Positions 52,446 through 60,023 of a stretch of 64,000 bases of DNA are shown here, piece by piece. The DNA comes from Streptomyces sp. NRRL F-525 (GTDB lineage: Bacteria; Actinomycetota; Actinomycetes; Streptomycetales; Streptomycetaceae): the NCBI RefSeq assembly GCF_000716605.1, contig NZ_JNXE01000006.1, positions 1 through 64,000 of the forward strand, in the 5' to 3' direction. Below the pieces are notes generated by a model. That model was not told the DNA's origin. It was given only the letters and a program-made list of their open reading frames with translations, and made no database searches. A program made the position numbers and the translations under genes. Every line of letters starts with the position of its first letter. Position 1 is the stretch's first letter.

Positions 52446-53228
52446 GTGACAGGCTCGGAAGCATCCCCCACATTTCGGCTCGCGTACGTCCCCGGGGTGA
52501 CGCCCGCCAAGTGGGTGCGGATCTGGAACGAGCGCCTGCCCGACGTCCCCCTCGTCCTCGTACCGGTGGCAGCCGTCGAGGCATCCGATGTGCTGCGGCG
52601 CGGCGAGGCCGACGCCGGACTCGTACGACTGCCGGTCGACCGTACGTTCCTCAGCGCGATCCCCCTCTACACCGAGGCGACCGTGGTCGTGGCCCCCAAG
52701 GACCACGTCGTGACGGCGGCCGAAGAGGTGTCCCTCGACGAACTCGCCGACGAGGTGGTCCTGCACCCCCTCGACGACGTCCTCGACTGGGAACAGCCGC
52801 CCGGGGAGCCCGCGTTCGAGCGTCCCGCGACCACCGAGGACGCTGTCGAACACGTGGCGTCGGGCATTGGCATCCTCTACGTCCCCCAGTCCCTGGCCCG
52901 GCTGCACCACCGCAAGGACCTCACCTACCGGACCGTCGTCGACGCCCCGCAGTCGGACGTCGCCCTGTCCTGGCCCGAGGACGCGACCACCGAACTGGTC
53001 GAGGACTTCATCGGCATCGTGCGCGGCCGTACGGTCAACAGCACGCGAGGCCGTACGCCGACGCCCCCGCAACCGAAGACGAAGGCGAAGCGCGCCGAGA
53101 CCCCCGCGCGCCGCAAGCCCGCCGCCGGAAAGTCGACCGGTGGCAGGACCGGAAACACCGGCAAGAACGCTCGCGGCTCCTCGGGCGGCGCCAAGGGAAC
53201 CAAGCGCGGCAAGCCCCGAGGTCGTTGA
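52446..53228 (+). CDS. LysR-type effector-binding domain protein without HTH, with basic tail
   Basis: A 260-aa protein. Residues 8-195 resemble the LysR substrate-binding (type 2 periplasmic) fold: FRLAYVPGVTPAKWVRIWNERLPDVPLVLVP, then GEADAGLVRLPV, and TEDAVEHVASGIGILYVPQSLAR. The N-terminal helix-turn-helix of real LysR regulators is absent. The last 60 residues are a disordered Lys/Arg/Pro/Gly-rich tail (KTKAKRAETPARRKPAAGKS) like histone-type tails. It may bind DNA or RNA through the tail, or work with the divergent DUF5997 protein. The start is a GTG at 52446. Confidence 0.85.
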   Translation: MTGSEASPTFRLAYVPGVTPAKWVRIWNERLPDVPLVLVPVAAVEASDVLRRGEADAGLVRLPVDRTFLSAIPLYTEATVVVAPKDHVVTAAEEVSLDELADEVVLHPLDDVLDWEQPPGEPAFERPATTEDAVEHVASGIGILYVPQSLARLHHRKDLTYRTVVDAPQSDVALSWPEDATTELVEDFIGIVRGRTVNSTRGRTPTPPQPKTKAKRAETPARRKPAAGKSTGGRTGNTGKNARGSSGGAKGTKRGKPRGR

Positions 53229-53340
53229 CGGCCGACGCGGTCCCTTCAGGCTGAGATCGCTGCCGTAGAACCCCGCACCGCAGGACGCGGCGTCGGCACG
53301 ATCTCGCGGCGGGCGGCCGTCCGCCCCTCGCCGAGCCGCG

Positions 53341-53724
53341 TCATCCCGCACCGCCGGTCAGCAGATCGCGCAGGGCGCTCTCCTCCTCGGGGCTCAGACC
53401 GCTCACGAACTGCTGGAGCGCGCCGATCGGATCCGGCCCCCGGTCCAGGGCCTCGTGCATCGCTGCGGCGGTCGACTCGGCCGCGTTCTTCGCCGGCCGG
53501 TAGGAACCGCGCCGCCCGTCCGCGTCCCGCAGGACGAGCCCCTTGTCGTAGAGCCGCTTGAGGATCGTGTGCACGGTGTTGTAGGCGAGCGGGCCGTCGA
53601 TCCGGGCATGGATCTCGGCCGGGGTCAGCGGCCGGTCGGTCGCCCACAACGAGGCGAGGACCTCGCTCTCCAGCTCACCGGCGCTGCGCCGCTCCGCCCG
53701 GACGCGCGGGTCTCTGCCAGCCAT
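53341..53724 (-). CDS. BlaI/MecI-family transcriptional regulator
   Basis: A 127-aa penicillinase-repressor-type regulator. The winged helix reads LESEVLASLWATDRPLTPAEIHARIDGPLAYNTVHTILKRLYDKGLVLRDADGRRGSYRPAKNA, with the conserved YNTVHTILKRL recognition helix and the C-terminal dimerisation helix (IGALQQFVSGLSPEEESALRDLL). Such repressors normally sit beside a BlaR-type M56 metalloprotease; none is adjacent here. The ATG at 53724 is preferred to upstream starts in non-conserved sequence. Typical operators contain CTACA/TGTAG half sites; such boxes occur at 63855-63887. Confidence 0.9.
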   Translation of the reverse strand: MAGRDPRVRAERRSAGELESEVLASLWATDRPLTPAEIHARIDGPLAYNTVHTILKRLYDKGLVLRDADGRRGSYRPAKNAAESTAAAMHEALDRGPDPIGALQQFVSGLSPEEESALRDLLTGGAG

Positions 53725-53890
53725 GGCGTTCACCTTACAGCGTGTAGGGCGGGGCTTGCCTAGCGTCGGCGCTCTGACCTGGGTCTTCTGCCTGGGCGGG
53801 GTCGATCGATGCGCTGGGGGTTTCCGTCCGGCGCCGGGGCGGCGAAAAGGTTGGTGCGCGGGACCGACGGAACCGGGTAACGTCCTTGGC

Positions 53891-53920
53891 ATGTTCTTCC
53901 AGACGCCGATTTACGAGTGA
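53891..53920 (+). CDS. Possible 9-residue leader peptide
   Basis: A short frame, MFFQTPIYE, from ATG 53891 to TGA 53918-53920, in the gap between the BlaI and DUF6243-like genes. It is followed at 53941-53956 by a small perfect hairpin GACGTC-TTTC-GACGTC. The arrangement could be a leader peptide with an RNA structure ahead of the gene at 54016, but nothing beyond the layout supports it. Confidence 0.2.
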   Translation: MFFQTPIYE

Positions 53921-54015
53921 GAGCGTGATGGGCCTCTGCTGACGTCTTTCGACGTCGCCGCCCGTCCCCCACCGATGAATCCGTAGATCACTCCACTTCA
54001 CCACCGGGAGAACCC

Positions 54016-54231
54016 GTGACCGTGAGCAAGAACATCAACAACCCCGTGGGCATGGGCGGCGGCCAGCGCAAGAAGCAGTCCCGCGCCGAACGCCAGAACC
54101 ACGGTCCGCACCGCAACCTCGACCGCCAGGGCGCGGCCGACCAGAAGGCGGAGCTGGTGCGCAAGATGCGCGAGAAGGCACGCGCGGCTGAGGACGCCGG
54201 GCAGACGGGCGACGGCACCGCGCAGAGCTGA
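54016..54231 (+). CDS. Small basic protein, DUF6243-like
   Basis: A 71-aa soluble, basic protein: SKNINNPVGMGGGQRKKQSRAERQ, DRQGAADQKAELVRKMREK, then a short acidic end. The MGGGQRKKxSRAE start followed by QELVRKMREK-type sequence matches a conserved small actinobacterial family that I associate with DUF6243. Function unknown; the composition suggests RNA or ribosome binding, which is speculation. The start is a GTG at 54016 after cgggagaaccc. A strong hairpin follows at 54264-54300. Confidence 0.75.
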   Translation: MTVSKNINNPVGMGGGQRKKQSRAERQNHGPHRNLDRQGAADQKAELVRKMREKARAAEDAGQTGDGTAQS

Positions 54232-54263
54232 CGCACCGCCGCCGCGGGGCGGCACCGCACGAG

Positions 54264-54300
54264 GCAAGGCCCGGACCGCGACGAGCGGTCCGGGCCTTGC
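54264..54300 (+). terminator. Hairpin terminator after DUF6243-like gene
   Basis: Perfect 16-bp stem, GCAAGGCCCGGACCGC with its complement, and a five-base loop (gacga). The T-rich stretch after it is poor (tgcctctgt), as is common in Streptomyces. It separates the small basic-protein gene from the convergent racemase operon. Confidence 0.8.
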
Positions 54301-54375
54301 TGCCTCTGTTCGGGCATGTGCTGAGAACGCCGGTGACTGCGGTTCGCTCGGGTGCCCCTTCTGTTTCGGGGATGC

Positions 54376-55086
54376 CTACCTGAGCGTGCGGAGTTTCGGC
54401 AGCGGAGCCGCGTACGTCCCGCTCTTGCTGGTGGTGAGGCGGCGGTGGGCCAGGGACTCGACCAGGGCGACCGCGCAGCTGACGCCGTCGACCACCGGGA
54501 TGCCGAGCCGGTCGGTCATGCGGGTGTCGAGGCCGGTCATGCCGGCGCAGCCGAGGCAGATGACCTCCGCGCCGGCGGCCATCGCCTGGCGGGACGCGTC
54601 GATGAACGCCTGTTCCGTGGTGGCCGGGTCGAGTTCGAGGTCCAGTACGCCCAGGCCGGTGGCGAAGACACCGGCGCAGCGGTCGAGGAGTCCGGCGGTG
54701 CGCAGGCTGTCCTCGATCTGGCCCGCTGCCCGGGCGAGTGTGGTGACGACGGCGAAGCGGCGGCCCAGGACGAGGGAGTAGAGGGCGGCTGCCTCCGTGA
54801 TGTCGACCACGGGGACGTCGAGGAGTTCGCGTGCGCCCTCGCGGCCGTGTTCGCCGAAGCCCGCCATGACGACCCCGTCGACCGGCTGGTCGAGGTTCTG
54901 GAGCAGGTCCAGGACCGAGGCCGCGCTGAGGAAGCTGTCGAACCATCCCTCCGCGGAGGCCACGCCCCAGGTCGGGGTGAGGGGCAGGATGTGCGTGCCG
55001 GGCAGGGCGACGGCACGCGCCCCGGCGGCGATGGTCTCGGTCATGGTGGTGCTGGTGTTGCAGTTCACCACGGCGATCACGGTCAT
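54376..55086 (-). CDS. Asp/Glu/hydantoin racemase-family protein
   Basis: A 236-aa cytoplasmic enzyme of the two-cysteine racemase superfamily. The first catalytic cysteine lies in AVVNCNTSTTMTETI (residue 9) and the second in EVICLGCAGMTGLD; both are present. PVVDGVSCAVALVESL is the conserved C-terminal segment. Hydantoin, allantoin, aspartate and glutamate racemases and maleate isomerases share this fold, so the substrate is undecided. It is the last gene of the operon and overlaps the ornithine-cyclodeaminase-like gene by four bases (ATGA). Confidence 0.9.
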   Translation of the reverse strand: MTVIAVVNCNTSTTMTETIAAGARAVALPGTHILPLTPTWGVASAEGWFDSFLSAASVLDLLQNLDQPVDGVVMAGFGEHGREGARELLDVPVVDITEAAALYSLVLGRRFAVVTTLARAAGQIEDSLRTAGLLDRCAGVFATGLGVLDLELDPATTEQAFIDASRQAMAAGAEVICLGCAGMTGLDTRMTDRLGIPVVDGVSCAVALVESLAHRRLTTSKSGTYAAPLPKLRTLR

Positions 55087-56108
55087 CGTGCCGCCCCCGC
55101 TCCCGCTGTGCGGCGTAGGCCCGAAGTGCCGTACGCCGTGCGGGTGTTGATGCCGATTCCGGCGGTGCGGGCACGGTCCACGGCCAGTGCCGCGTAGGCG
55201 AGGTCCTGGAGGGCGATGCCGACCGAGTTGAACAGGGTCACCTGCTGCGGATCGGTGCGGCCCGGGGTCAACTCGGCCAGGACCGCGCCGAGTTCGCGGG
55301 TGAAGGTCTCCCTCGTCGTGGCGTCTTCCGCGATCGAGAGCACGGCTTCTCCGGACTTGAGGAGTTGGGTGGCGGTGCTGTCCACGACGACCGTCGCGCG
55401 GGCCATGCCCGCCGCGTCGATCTCTCGGTGGTCGGGGCGTGGCGGGGCGCCGACCGCGTTGATGTGCTGGCCGGGGCGGAACCACTCTCCGTGGACGACT
55501 GGGAGGCGGGCGGGGGTGAGGGTGCAGACGATGTCCGCCGCCTTGACCACTCGCCGCGGATCAGGTTCCTCGACGACCTCGACGACGTCGCCCACCGCGT
55601 CGTGGAAGGCGCACAGGGTCGCGGCGGAACGGGACCAGACGTGCACGGTGTCGAGGGCGCGGACCTCCCGCAGCGCGTGCACGTGCTCGATCGCCAGCCG
55701 CCCCGCGCCGACCAGGCCCAGCACGCGGGCGTCCGGGCGGGCGAGGGCGTCGGTGGCCACGGCACTTGCCGCCGCCGTGCGCGTCCGGGTGCCTACCTCG
55801 CCGTCCAGTACGGCGAGGCACTCTCCCGTGCGTGCGTCCAGGAGCAGGACCGTGGAGCGCTGGGTGGGCAGGCCGGCGGCGCGGTTGTCGGGTGCGTCGG
55901 ACATGACCTTGACCGCCGAGAGGCCCAGCCGGTGGGAGGTCGCGGTCATCGGGAGGAACTGGGTGGTGCCGGTGCCGGGGAAGGCCGCGGGGGCGGGCTG
56001 TTCGGCCCGGCCCTCGGCGAGGTCGATGAGTGCGGTGCGTACGGCGGCGATGACCTCGGCGCGGCTGACCAGCCCGGTGAGGTCGGCGGGGCCGAGCAGC
56101 AGCGTCAT
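55083..56108 (-). CDS. Ornithine cyclodeaminase / mu-crystallin family protein
   Basis: A 341-aa NAD(P)-dependent enzyme. Seen: the substrate-binding head MTLLLGPADLTGLVSRAEVIAAVRTAL, VMSDAPDNRAAGLPTQRSTVLLLDARTGECLAVLDG, TRTRTAAASAVATDAL and the Rossmann motif VLGLVGAGRLAIEHVHAL, then ADIVCTLTP and INAVGAPPRPDHREID. The lysine expected early (SAVKVM) is present. Family members are ornithine cyclodeaminases, ketimine reductases or alanine dehydrogenases. Both ends overlap neighbours by four bases, showing strict translational coupling with the NMT1-like protein upstream and the racemase downstream. Confidence 0.9.
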   Translation of the reverse strand: MTLLLGPADLTGLVSRAEVIAAVRTALIDLAEGRAEQPAPAAFPGTGTTQFLPMTATSHRLGLSAVKVMSDAPDNRAAGLPTQRSTVLLLDARTGECLAVLDGEVGTRTRTAAASAVATDALARPDARVLGLVGAGRLAIEHVHALREVRALDTVHVWSRSAATLCAFHDAVGDVVEVVEEPDPRRVVKAADIVCTLTPARLPVVHGEWFRPGQHINAVGAPPRPDHREIDAAGMARATVVVDSTATQLLKSGEAVLSIAEDATTRETFTRELGAVLAELTPGRTDPQQVTLFNSVGIALQDLAYAALAVDRARTAGIGINTRTAYGTSGLRRTAGAGAAR

Positions 56109-57007
56109 CGGTAGTCCGCCATGAAGCTGTCGTCGGCGAGGGAGTCGTAGGAAGGCGCGGTGCGTACCAGGCCGCCCTCCGCCAAGATGCGCATCCAGCG
56201 GTCGCTGGCGCTCTCGTCGATGGCCACGGTGTCCCATACGGCGCTCTCCGCCATCTGGCGCTGTGCCTCGCGCAGGATGCCCTGGTCCTTCTCGGGCCAG
56301 CGGCGCTTGAGGACGGCGTCGACGGTGTTCGGGTCGACGGTCGGCAGCAGCCGCATCGCGGTGTCGATGCCGGTGACGAACTGGGTGATGCGGTCGCGGA
56401 GTTCGGCCACGCGCTCGGTGCGGCAGTAGTAGACGCTGTTGGGCATGATGCCGCCGTCGTCGAGGTGCCGGAAGACGATCCGGGCGGCGCCCGACGCCTC
56501 CAACTCGGTGGCGGTGACCAGGTCGGCGATGATGGCGTCGCCGAGTCCGGCGGTGAACAACTCCACGAGCATCGCCGTGGAGAGGTCGCGGACGAAGCGG
56601 ATGCCGACCGGGTCCACGCCTGCCTCGCGCAGCAGTCCGGCGGTGAACTCGTAGGGGGCGCTGCCGCCCGCGCCGGGAGCCAGGACGACCTTGCCGAGCA
56701 GGTCCTCCAGGGAGAAATTGTCGGAGCCGCCGTCCCGTACCGCGATGGCCATCGGGAACTGGTGGTTGAGCTGGCACACGACGCTCAACTCGCGCTCGCT
56801 GCCTGCGTACATGGCCGGTACCCACAGGCCGCCGAGCGCTATGTCGGCGCGGCCGGATTCGAGGTCGTCGAGGACGCCGGTCCAGGGGTCGCAGGCGACG
56901 GCGGTGACATCGAGGCCCGCGTCGTGGAAGAGGCCTTCCTGGTCGGCGAGGTATTCGGGGAGGTAGTTCAGGCCGTTGGCGGTGGCGGAGATGGTGAGCT
57001 TGTCCAT
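56105..57007 (-). CDS. NMT1/THI5-fold substrate-binding-like protein without signal peptide
   Basis: A 300-aa protein with the SsuA/THI5 periplasmic-binding fold: MDKLTISATANGLNYLPEYLADQEGLFHDAGLDVTAV at the very start, DDLESGRADIALGGLWVPAM, VVLAPGAGGSAPYEFTAGLLRE and LFTAGLGDAIIADLVTATELE. There is no signal peptide or lipobox, and the fold begins at residue 4, so it is cytoplasmic. No ABC permease or ATPase is near. It may be a cytosolic sensor, a carrier or an enzyme of the pathway, as THI5 itself is. Start after agagaggaccaccaac; overlaps the next gene by four bases. Confidence 0.85.
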   Translation of the reverse strand: MDKLTISATANGLNYLPEYLADQEGLFHDAGLDVTAVACDPWTGVLDDLESGRADIALGGLWVPAMYAGSERELSVVCQLNHQFPMAIAVRDGGSDNFSLEDLLGKVVLAPGAGGSAPYEFTAGLLREAGVDPVGIRFVRDLSTAMLVELFTAGLGDAIIADLVTATELEASGAARIVFRHLDDGGIMPNSVYYCRTERVAELRDRITQFVTGIDTAMRLLPTVDPNTVDAVLKRRWPEKDQGILREAQRQMAESAVWDTVAIDESASDRWMRILAEGGLVRTAPSYDSLADDSFMADYR

Positions 57008-57059
57008 GTTGGTGGTCCTCTCTAGGGGGTGAAGGGGTACGGGGTGCGGGTGCCGCTGG

Positions 57060-58502
57060 TCAGGCGTGGGTCGGGGTGGGGGCCGTCGTCTCGTTGACCT
57101 CTTCGAGCGTGCGGCTGCGGGTCTCGGGGGCGAACCGGGAGGCGATGACGAGCGCCGCGTACATCACCGCGACCATCCCGAAGACACCGGCGAAGGAGAA
57201 CCGGTCCCACAGCGCGACGGCGGCGAAGGGCATGACGGCTCCGGCGATGTTGCCGATGCCGTTGACGATGGAGGTGCCGCTGGCCCGGATCGGGGTCGGG
57301 TACAGCTCCGGGGACCACACGGCGAGGGTCGTGTTGGTGAGCATGGTGAAGAACTGGAAGAGCGCGCCCAGGAGGAGGATCGCCGCGGTCTCGTGGGCGA
57401 ACACCGCGAAGGCGACGGCGGTGAGGCAGCCCAGGCTGCCGGCCACGCCGATGACCGACCGCCTGCCGTAGCGGCCCGCGAGCAGGGCCGAGGCGCAGGC
57501 TCCGAGGAGCGAGCCGACGTTCATGATCATCGTGTAGAGCAGGCTGTCGGACAGGGTGTAGCCGCGCTCGGTCAGCAGCGTCGGCATCAGGAAGTTGAGG
57601 GTGACCTGGGCGCCGAACGCCATCCAGGACGCGGCGCCGATCGTGACCGTACGGGACAGGACCGAGGGGCCGAAGACCGCCGCCGGTGACGCCTTCACCT
57701 GGCGGGCGGGGATGTCCGCCTCGGTCAGTACGGGCGGGACGGACGCCGGTAGGTGTTTCGGGTCGAGCCGGTCGCCGGTCAGGCGGGCCAGGGAGTGGTT
57801 GGCGTCGTCGACGCGGCCCTGGGAGAGGAGGAAGCGGGGGGTCTCGGGCAGCCGCCTTCGGTATACCACCACGATCAGGGCGGGCAGGGCGAGGAGCACG
57901 AACGTCCAGCGCCACACCAGGTGGTCGCCGCCGAGCGCGGGGGCGAGCGGGCCCAGGAGCAGGAGGAAGAGGCCGTAGGAGAGGAAGTTGCCTACGCCGC
58001 CGGAGCCGACGTTGAGGATGGCGACGAGCGTGCCGCGGTGGCGGGTGGCGACCATCTCGCACAGCATCGCGATGCCGATGGTGAACTCGCCGCCCAGGCC
58101 GATCCCCACGACCAGCCGACTCGCCAGCAGGGTGGGGTAGTTCATCGCCGCGGCGCTGAGCAGGCCGCCCAGGGTGTAGACGAGGAGATTGACGCTGAGC
58201 GAGGTGCGGCGGCCGTAGCGGTCGGCGATCCAGCCGCCCGCGAACCGGCCGATCAGGCCGCCGATCACGGTGAAGCTGTTGATCGCCGTCAGTTCGTTGT
58301 TGCCGATGTGCAGGGACGACTTGATGAGGCTGCCCATCGCCCCCACGGAGTTCTGCTCCAGGGTGTCGAAGAACATCCCGGCGAGAATGATCATGAGGAC
58401 CCAGAACTGGGCCCGGGTGAAGCCGGCTTCGTCCAGGGCCCGCGCGAGGGTGTTGGTCGCCGGGCGCGCCGCCGTCGGCGCGGAGAGCTGCGGGGCGCTC
58501 AT
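57060..58502 (-). CDS. MFS transporter (aromatic acid:H+ symporter / sugar-porter-like)
   Basis: A 480-aa twelve-helix transporter and the first gene of the operon. Motifs: GMFFDTLEQNSVGAMG in helix 1, GRFAGGWIADRYGRRTSLSV after helix 2, RLVVGIGLGGEFTIGIAMLCEM, PETPRFLLSQGR before the central loop and GRYGRRSVIG in the second half. The DxxE-type helix-1 motif and GEF..A suggest the AAHS-like or metabolite-porter group. It should import the substrate processed by the downstream enzymes, taking the place of an ABC system. A palindrome 124 bases upstream is the likely operator of the divergent GntR/FCD regulator. Confidence 0.92.
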   Translation of the reverse strand: MSAPQLSAPTAARPATNTLARALDEAGFTRAQFWVLMIILAGMFFDTLEQNSVGAMGSLIKSSLHIGNNELTAINSFTVIGGLIGRFAGGWIADRYGRRTSLSVNLLVYTLGGLLSAAAMNYPTLLASRLVVGIGLGGEFTIGIAMLCEMVATRHRGTLVAILNVGSGGVGNFLSYGLFLLLLGPLAPALGGDHLVWRWTFVLLALPALIVVVYRRRLPETPRFLLSQGRVDDANHSLARLTGDRLDPKHLPASVPPVLTEADIPARQVKASPAAVFGPSVLSRTVTIGAASWMAFGAQVTLNFLMPTLLTERGYTLSDSLLYTMIMNVGSLLGACASALLAGRYGRRSVIGVAGSLGCLTAVAFAVFAHETAAILLLGALFQFFTMLTNTTLAVWSPELYPTPIRASGTSIVNGIGNIAGAVMPFAAVALWDRFSFAGVFGMVAVMYAALVIASRFAPETRSRTLEEVNETTAPTPTHA

Positions 58503-58810
58503 GCGGCACCTGCCAGGGATGCCGGGGATGCCGGTGCGGTGATCGGGGTCGAGGTCGGGGTCGTGCTGTCCAGGTGACTCGGTTCGGTGCGATCCATGAG
58601 GGCCTCCGTCAACCAGTGAGTGCTATTGGTATACCAACGGCGGTCCGGTGGCCACAGGGCTGCGATGTTAACTCGATGTAAGAGGTGGGGGCTTCAGATT
58701 CCATCCCGGTTAAAATGCCAGGTGGGGGCGCTAGCTGAGGGATGCGAGTGGCGTGAATGTTGATCAAGGGGCTTGATGGCCCAAGCGGAGCCTCGGCTAT
58801 CTTGTATGCC
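58503..58810. other. Divergent control region between MFS operon and GntR/FCD gene
   Basis: No gene is supported in this 308-base gap. It holds the perfect palindrome at 58626-58637, and near the GntR start a related but imperfect run cttgtatgccatg (58801-58813). Both the operon promoter (reverse) and the regulator promoter (forward) must lie here. Confidence 0.6.
58626..58637. promoter_or_regulatory. GntR/FCD-type operator TTGGTATACCAA
   Basis: A perfect 12-bp palindrome with the central GTATAC typical of FadR/FCD-type GntR sites. It lies 124 bases before the MFS gene and 174 before the GntR gene, and is the likely site of that regulator. Confidence 0.7.
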
Positions 58811-59515
58811 ATGTCACTTACGGACTCCTCCGGCGCCGATGGCCGTTCCCTGGTCCACAAGGTCTACGAGTACCTGCGCGACGGCATCATCGAAGGCGAT
58901 CTGCCGCCCGGCACACGGCTGTTGGAGCGCGAGCTGTCCGAGCGCCTCGACGTCTCCCGGATCCCGATCCGCGAGGCCCTGCCGCAGCTCGAGGCGGAAG
59001 GGCTGATCACCACGCTGCCCCGGCGGGGATCGATGGTCACCCAGCTGACCCTGCGCGACATCGACGAACTGTTCAGCGTGCGCACGAGCCTCGAAGTGCT
59101 CGCCGCCCGGCTCGCCAGCGGGCAGGCCGCCGAGCGCTCCACCGCGCTGCTCTCACCCGCCTTCGCCCGCGCCGAACTCGCCACGGCCGAAGGGCAACAG
59201 GCCGAGATCGCCGCCGCCAACGCGGCCTTCCACGAAGCGATCGTGCGGCTCTCGGGCAGCCGCCTGCTCAACTCGATGATGGCGCCCATCAGCGCGCGGG
59301 TGCGCTGGCTGTTCCGGCTGACCTCCGACCGCGACCCGGGCATCCTGTGCACCGAACATCGCGAACTGCACGAGGCGATCTGCGCCGGCGACACCGAACT
59401 CGCCGCGTCCCTGGCCTTCGTGCACGTGGAGCGGGGGCGGCGGCCGTCCCTGGAGTCGCTGGCCGGGGTGCTGCCGGCCGGTGTCGACCCCGCCGAGGAG
59501 GGTGGGCCGGGGTGA
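58811..59515 (+). CDS. GntR-family regulator with FCD domain
   Basis: A 234-aa regulator. The winged helix (about residues 10-75) reads LVHKVYEYLRDGIIEGDLPPGTRLLERELSERLDVSRIPIREALPQLEAEGLI. The FCD helical ligand domain (about 90-215) contains LFSVRTSLEVLAARLAS, NAAFHEAIVRLSGSRLLNSMM and EHRELHEAICAGD, where the Asp/His metal ligands sit (the second HxxxH-like region is complete). It senses a small carboxylate or amino acid. It is divergent from the MFS operon and probably represses it. The start at 58811 gives MSLTDSSGAD. Confidence 0.92.
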   Translation: MSLTDSSGADGRSLVHKVYEYLRDGIIEGDLPPGTRLLERELSERLDVSRIPIREALPQLEAEGLITTLPRRGSMVTQLTLRDIDELFSVRTSLEVLAARLASGQAAERSTALLSPAFARAELATAEGQQAEIAAANAAFHEAIVRLSGSRLLNSMMAPISARVRWLFRLTSDRDPGILCTEHRELHEAICAGDTELAASLAFVHVERGRRPSLESLAGVLPAGVDPAEEGGPG

Positions 59516-59593
59516 CCGGTGGTCTGTCACTCGGCCGAGCGGGTAGCCCTGGTTCGTTGCCCGAGCCCTGTGGTCTGCGAGTGGAGACCCGGA

Positions 59594-59896
59594 TCAGGTC
59601 TGCTCGGTCACGAACTGCTCCACTTTCAGGTTGGTGAGTGAGTCCATCGCGTCCAACTGCTGTGCCGCTGCGACGAGTTGGTCGTACTCGGTGCGGTGGA
59701 TGGAGATGCGGAAGTATGCGATCACGTGTGCCAGATCGTCCAGGGCCTCTTCGGTCTCGTCGTTCTCGACCAGATTGACGACCGATGCCAGTGACCTCGC
59801 CGGTATCTTCTGGTCGGCGAGGTGTCGTGCGATGCGTCGTGCGATGCTCTCGGCCACCGAACGGGTGAGCGCGGCGGGTGAGTTGGGCGCGTTCAT
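59594..59896 (-). CDS. Small helical protein, possible MafI-type immunity protein
   Basis: A 100-aa acidic helical protein. IPARSLASVVNLVENDETEEALDDLAHVIAYFRISIHRTEYDQLVAAAQQLD has the pattern of MafI-family immunity proteins: a helix, then EN/GE..ALD.L......I.IT..EY..L. No toxin gene is next to it, so it may be an orphan immunity gene or a misfit. The likeness is from memory of the pattern, so the assignment is tentative. The gene stands alone between the GntR/FCD gene (convergent) and the peptidoglycan-binding hydrolase gene. Its start has a weak ribosome binding site. Confidence 0.55.
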   Translation of the reverse strand: MNAPNSPAALTRSVAESIARRIARHLADQKIPARSLASVVNLVENDETEEALDDLAHVIAYFRISIHRTEYDQLVAAAQQLDAMDSLTNLKVEQFVTEQT

Positions 59897-60023
59897 GTGA
59901 AGTGAGGTTAGTTCCCGCAGCTTTGAGGACCCGGGAAGCGGGCGTGTTCGCGCCGTGGTGAGCGAGTGCGGGACGAAGCGACCGTCGCGGTCACTCCGCC
60001 CCGCACACTTCTCACCGGAGGGG

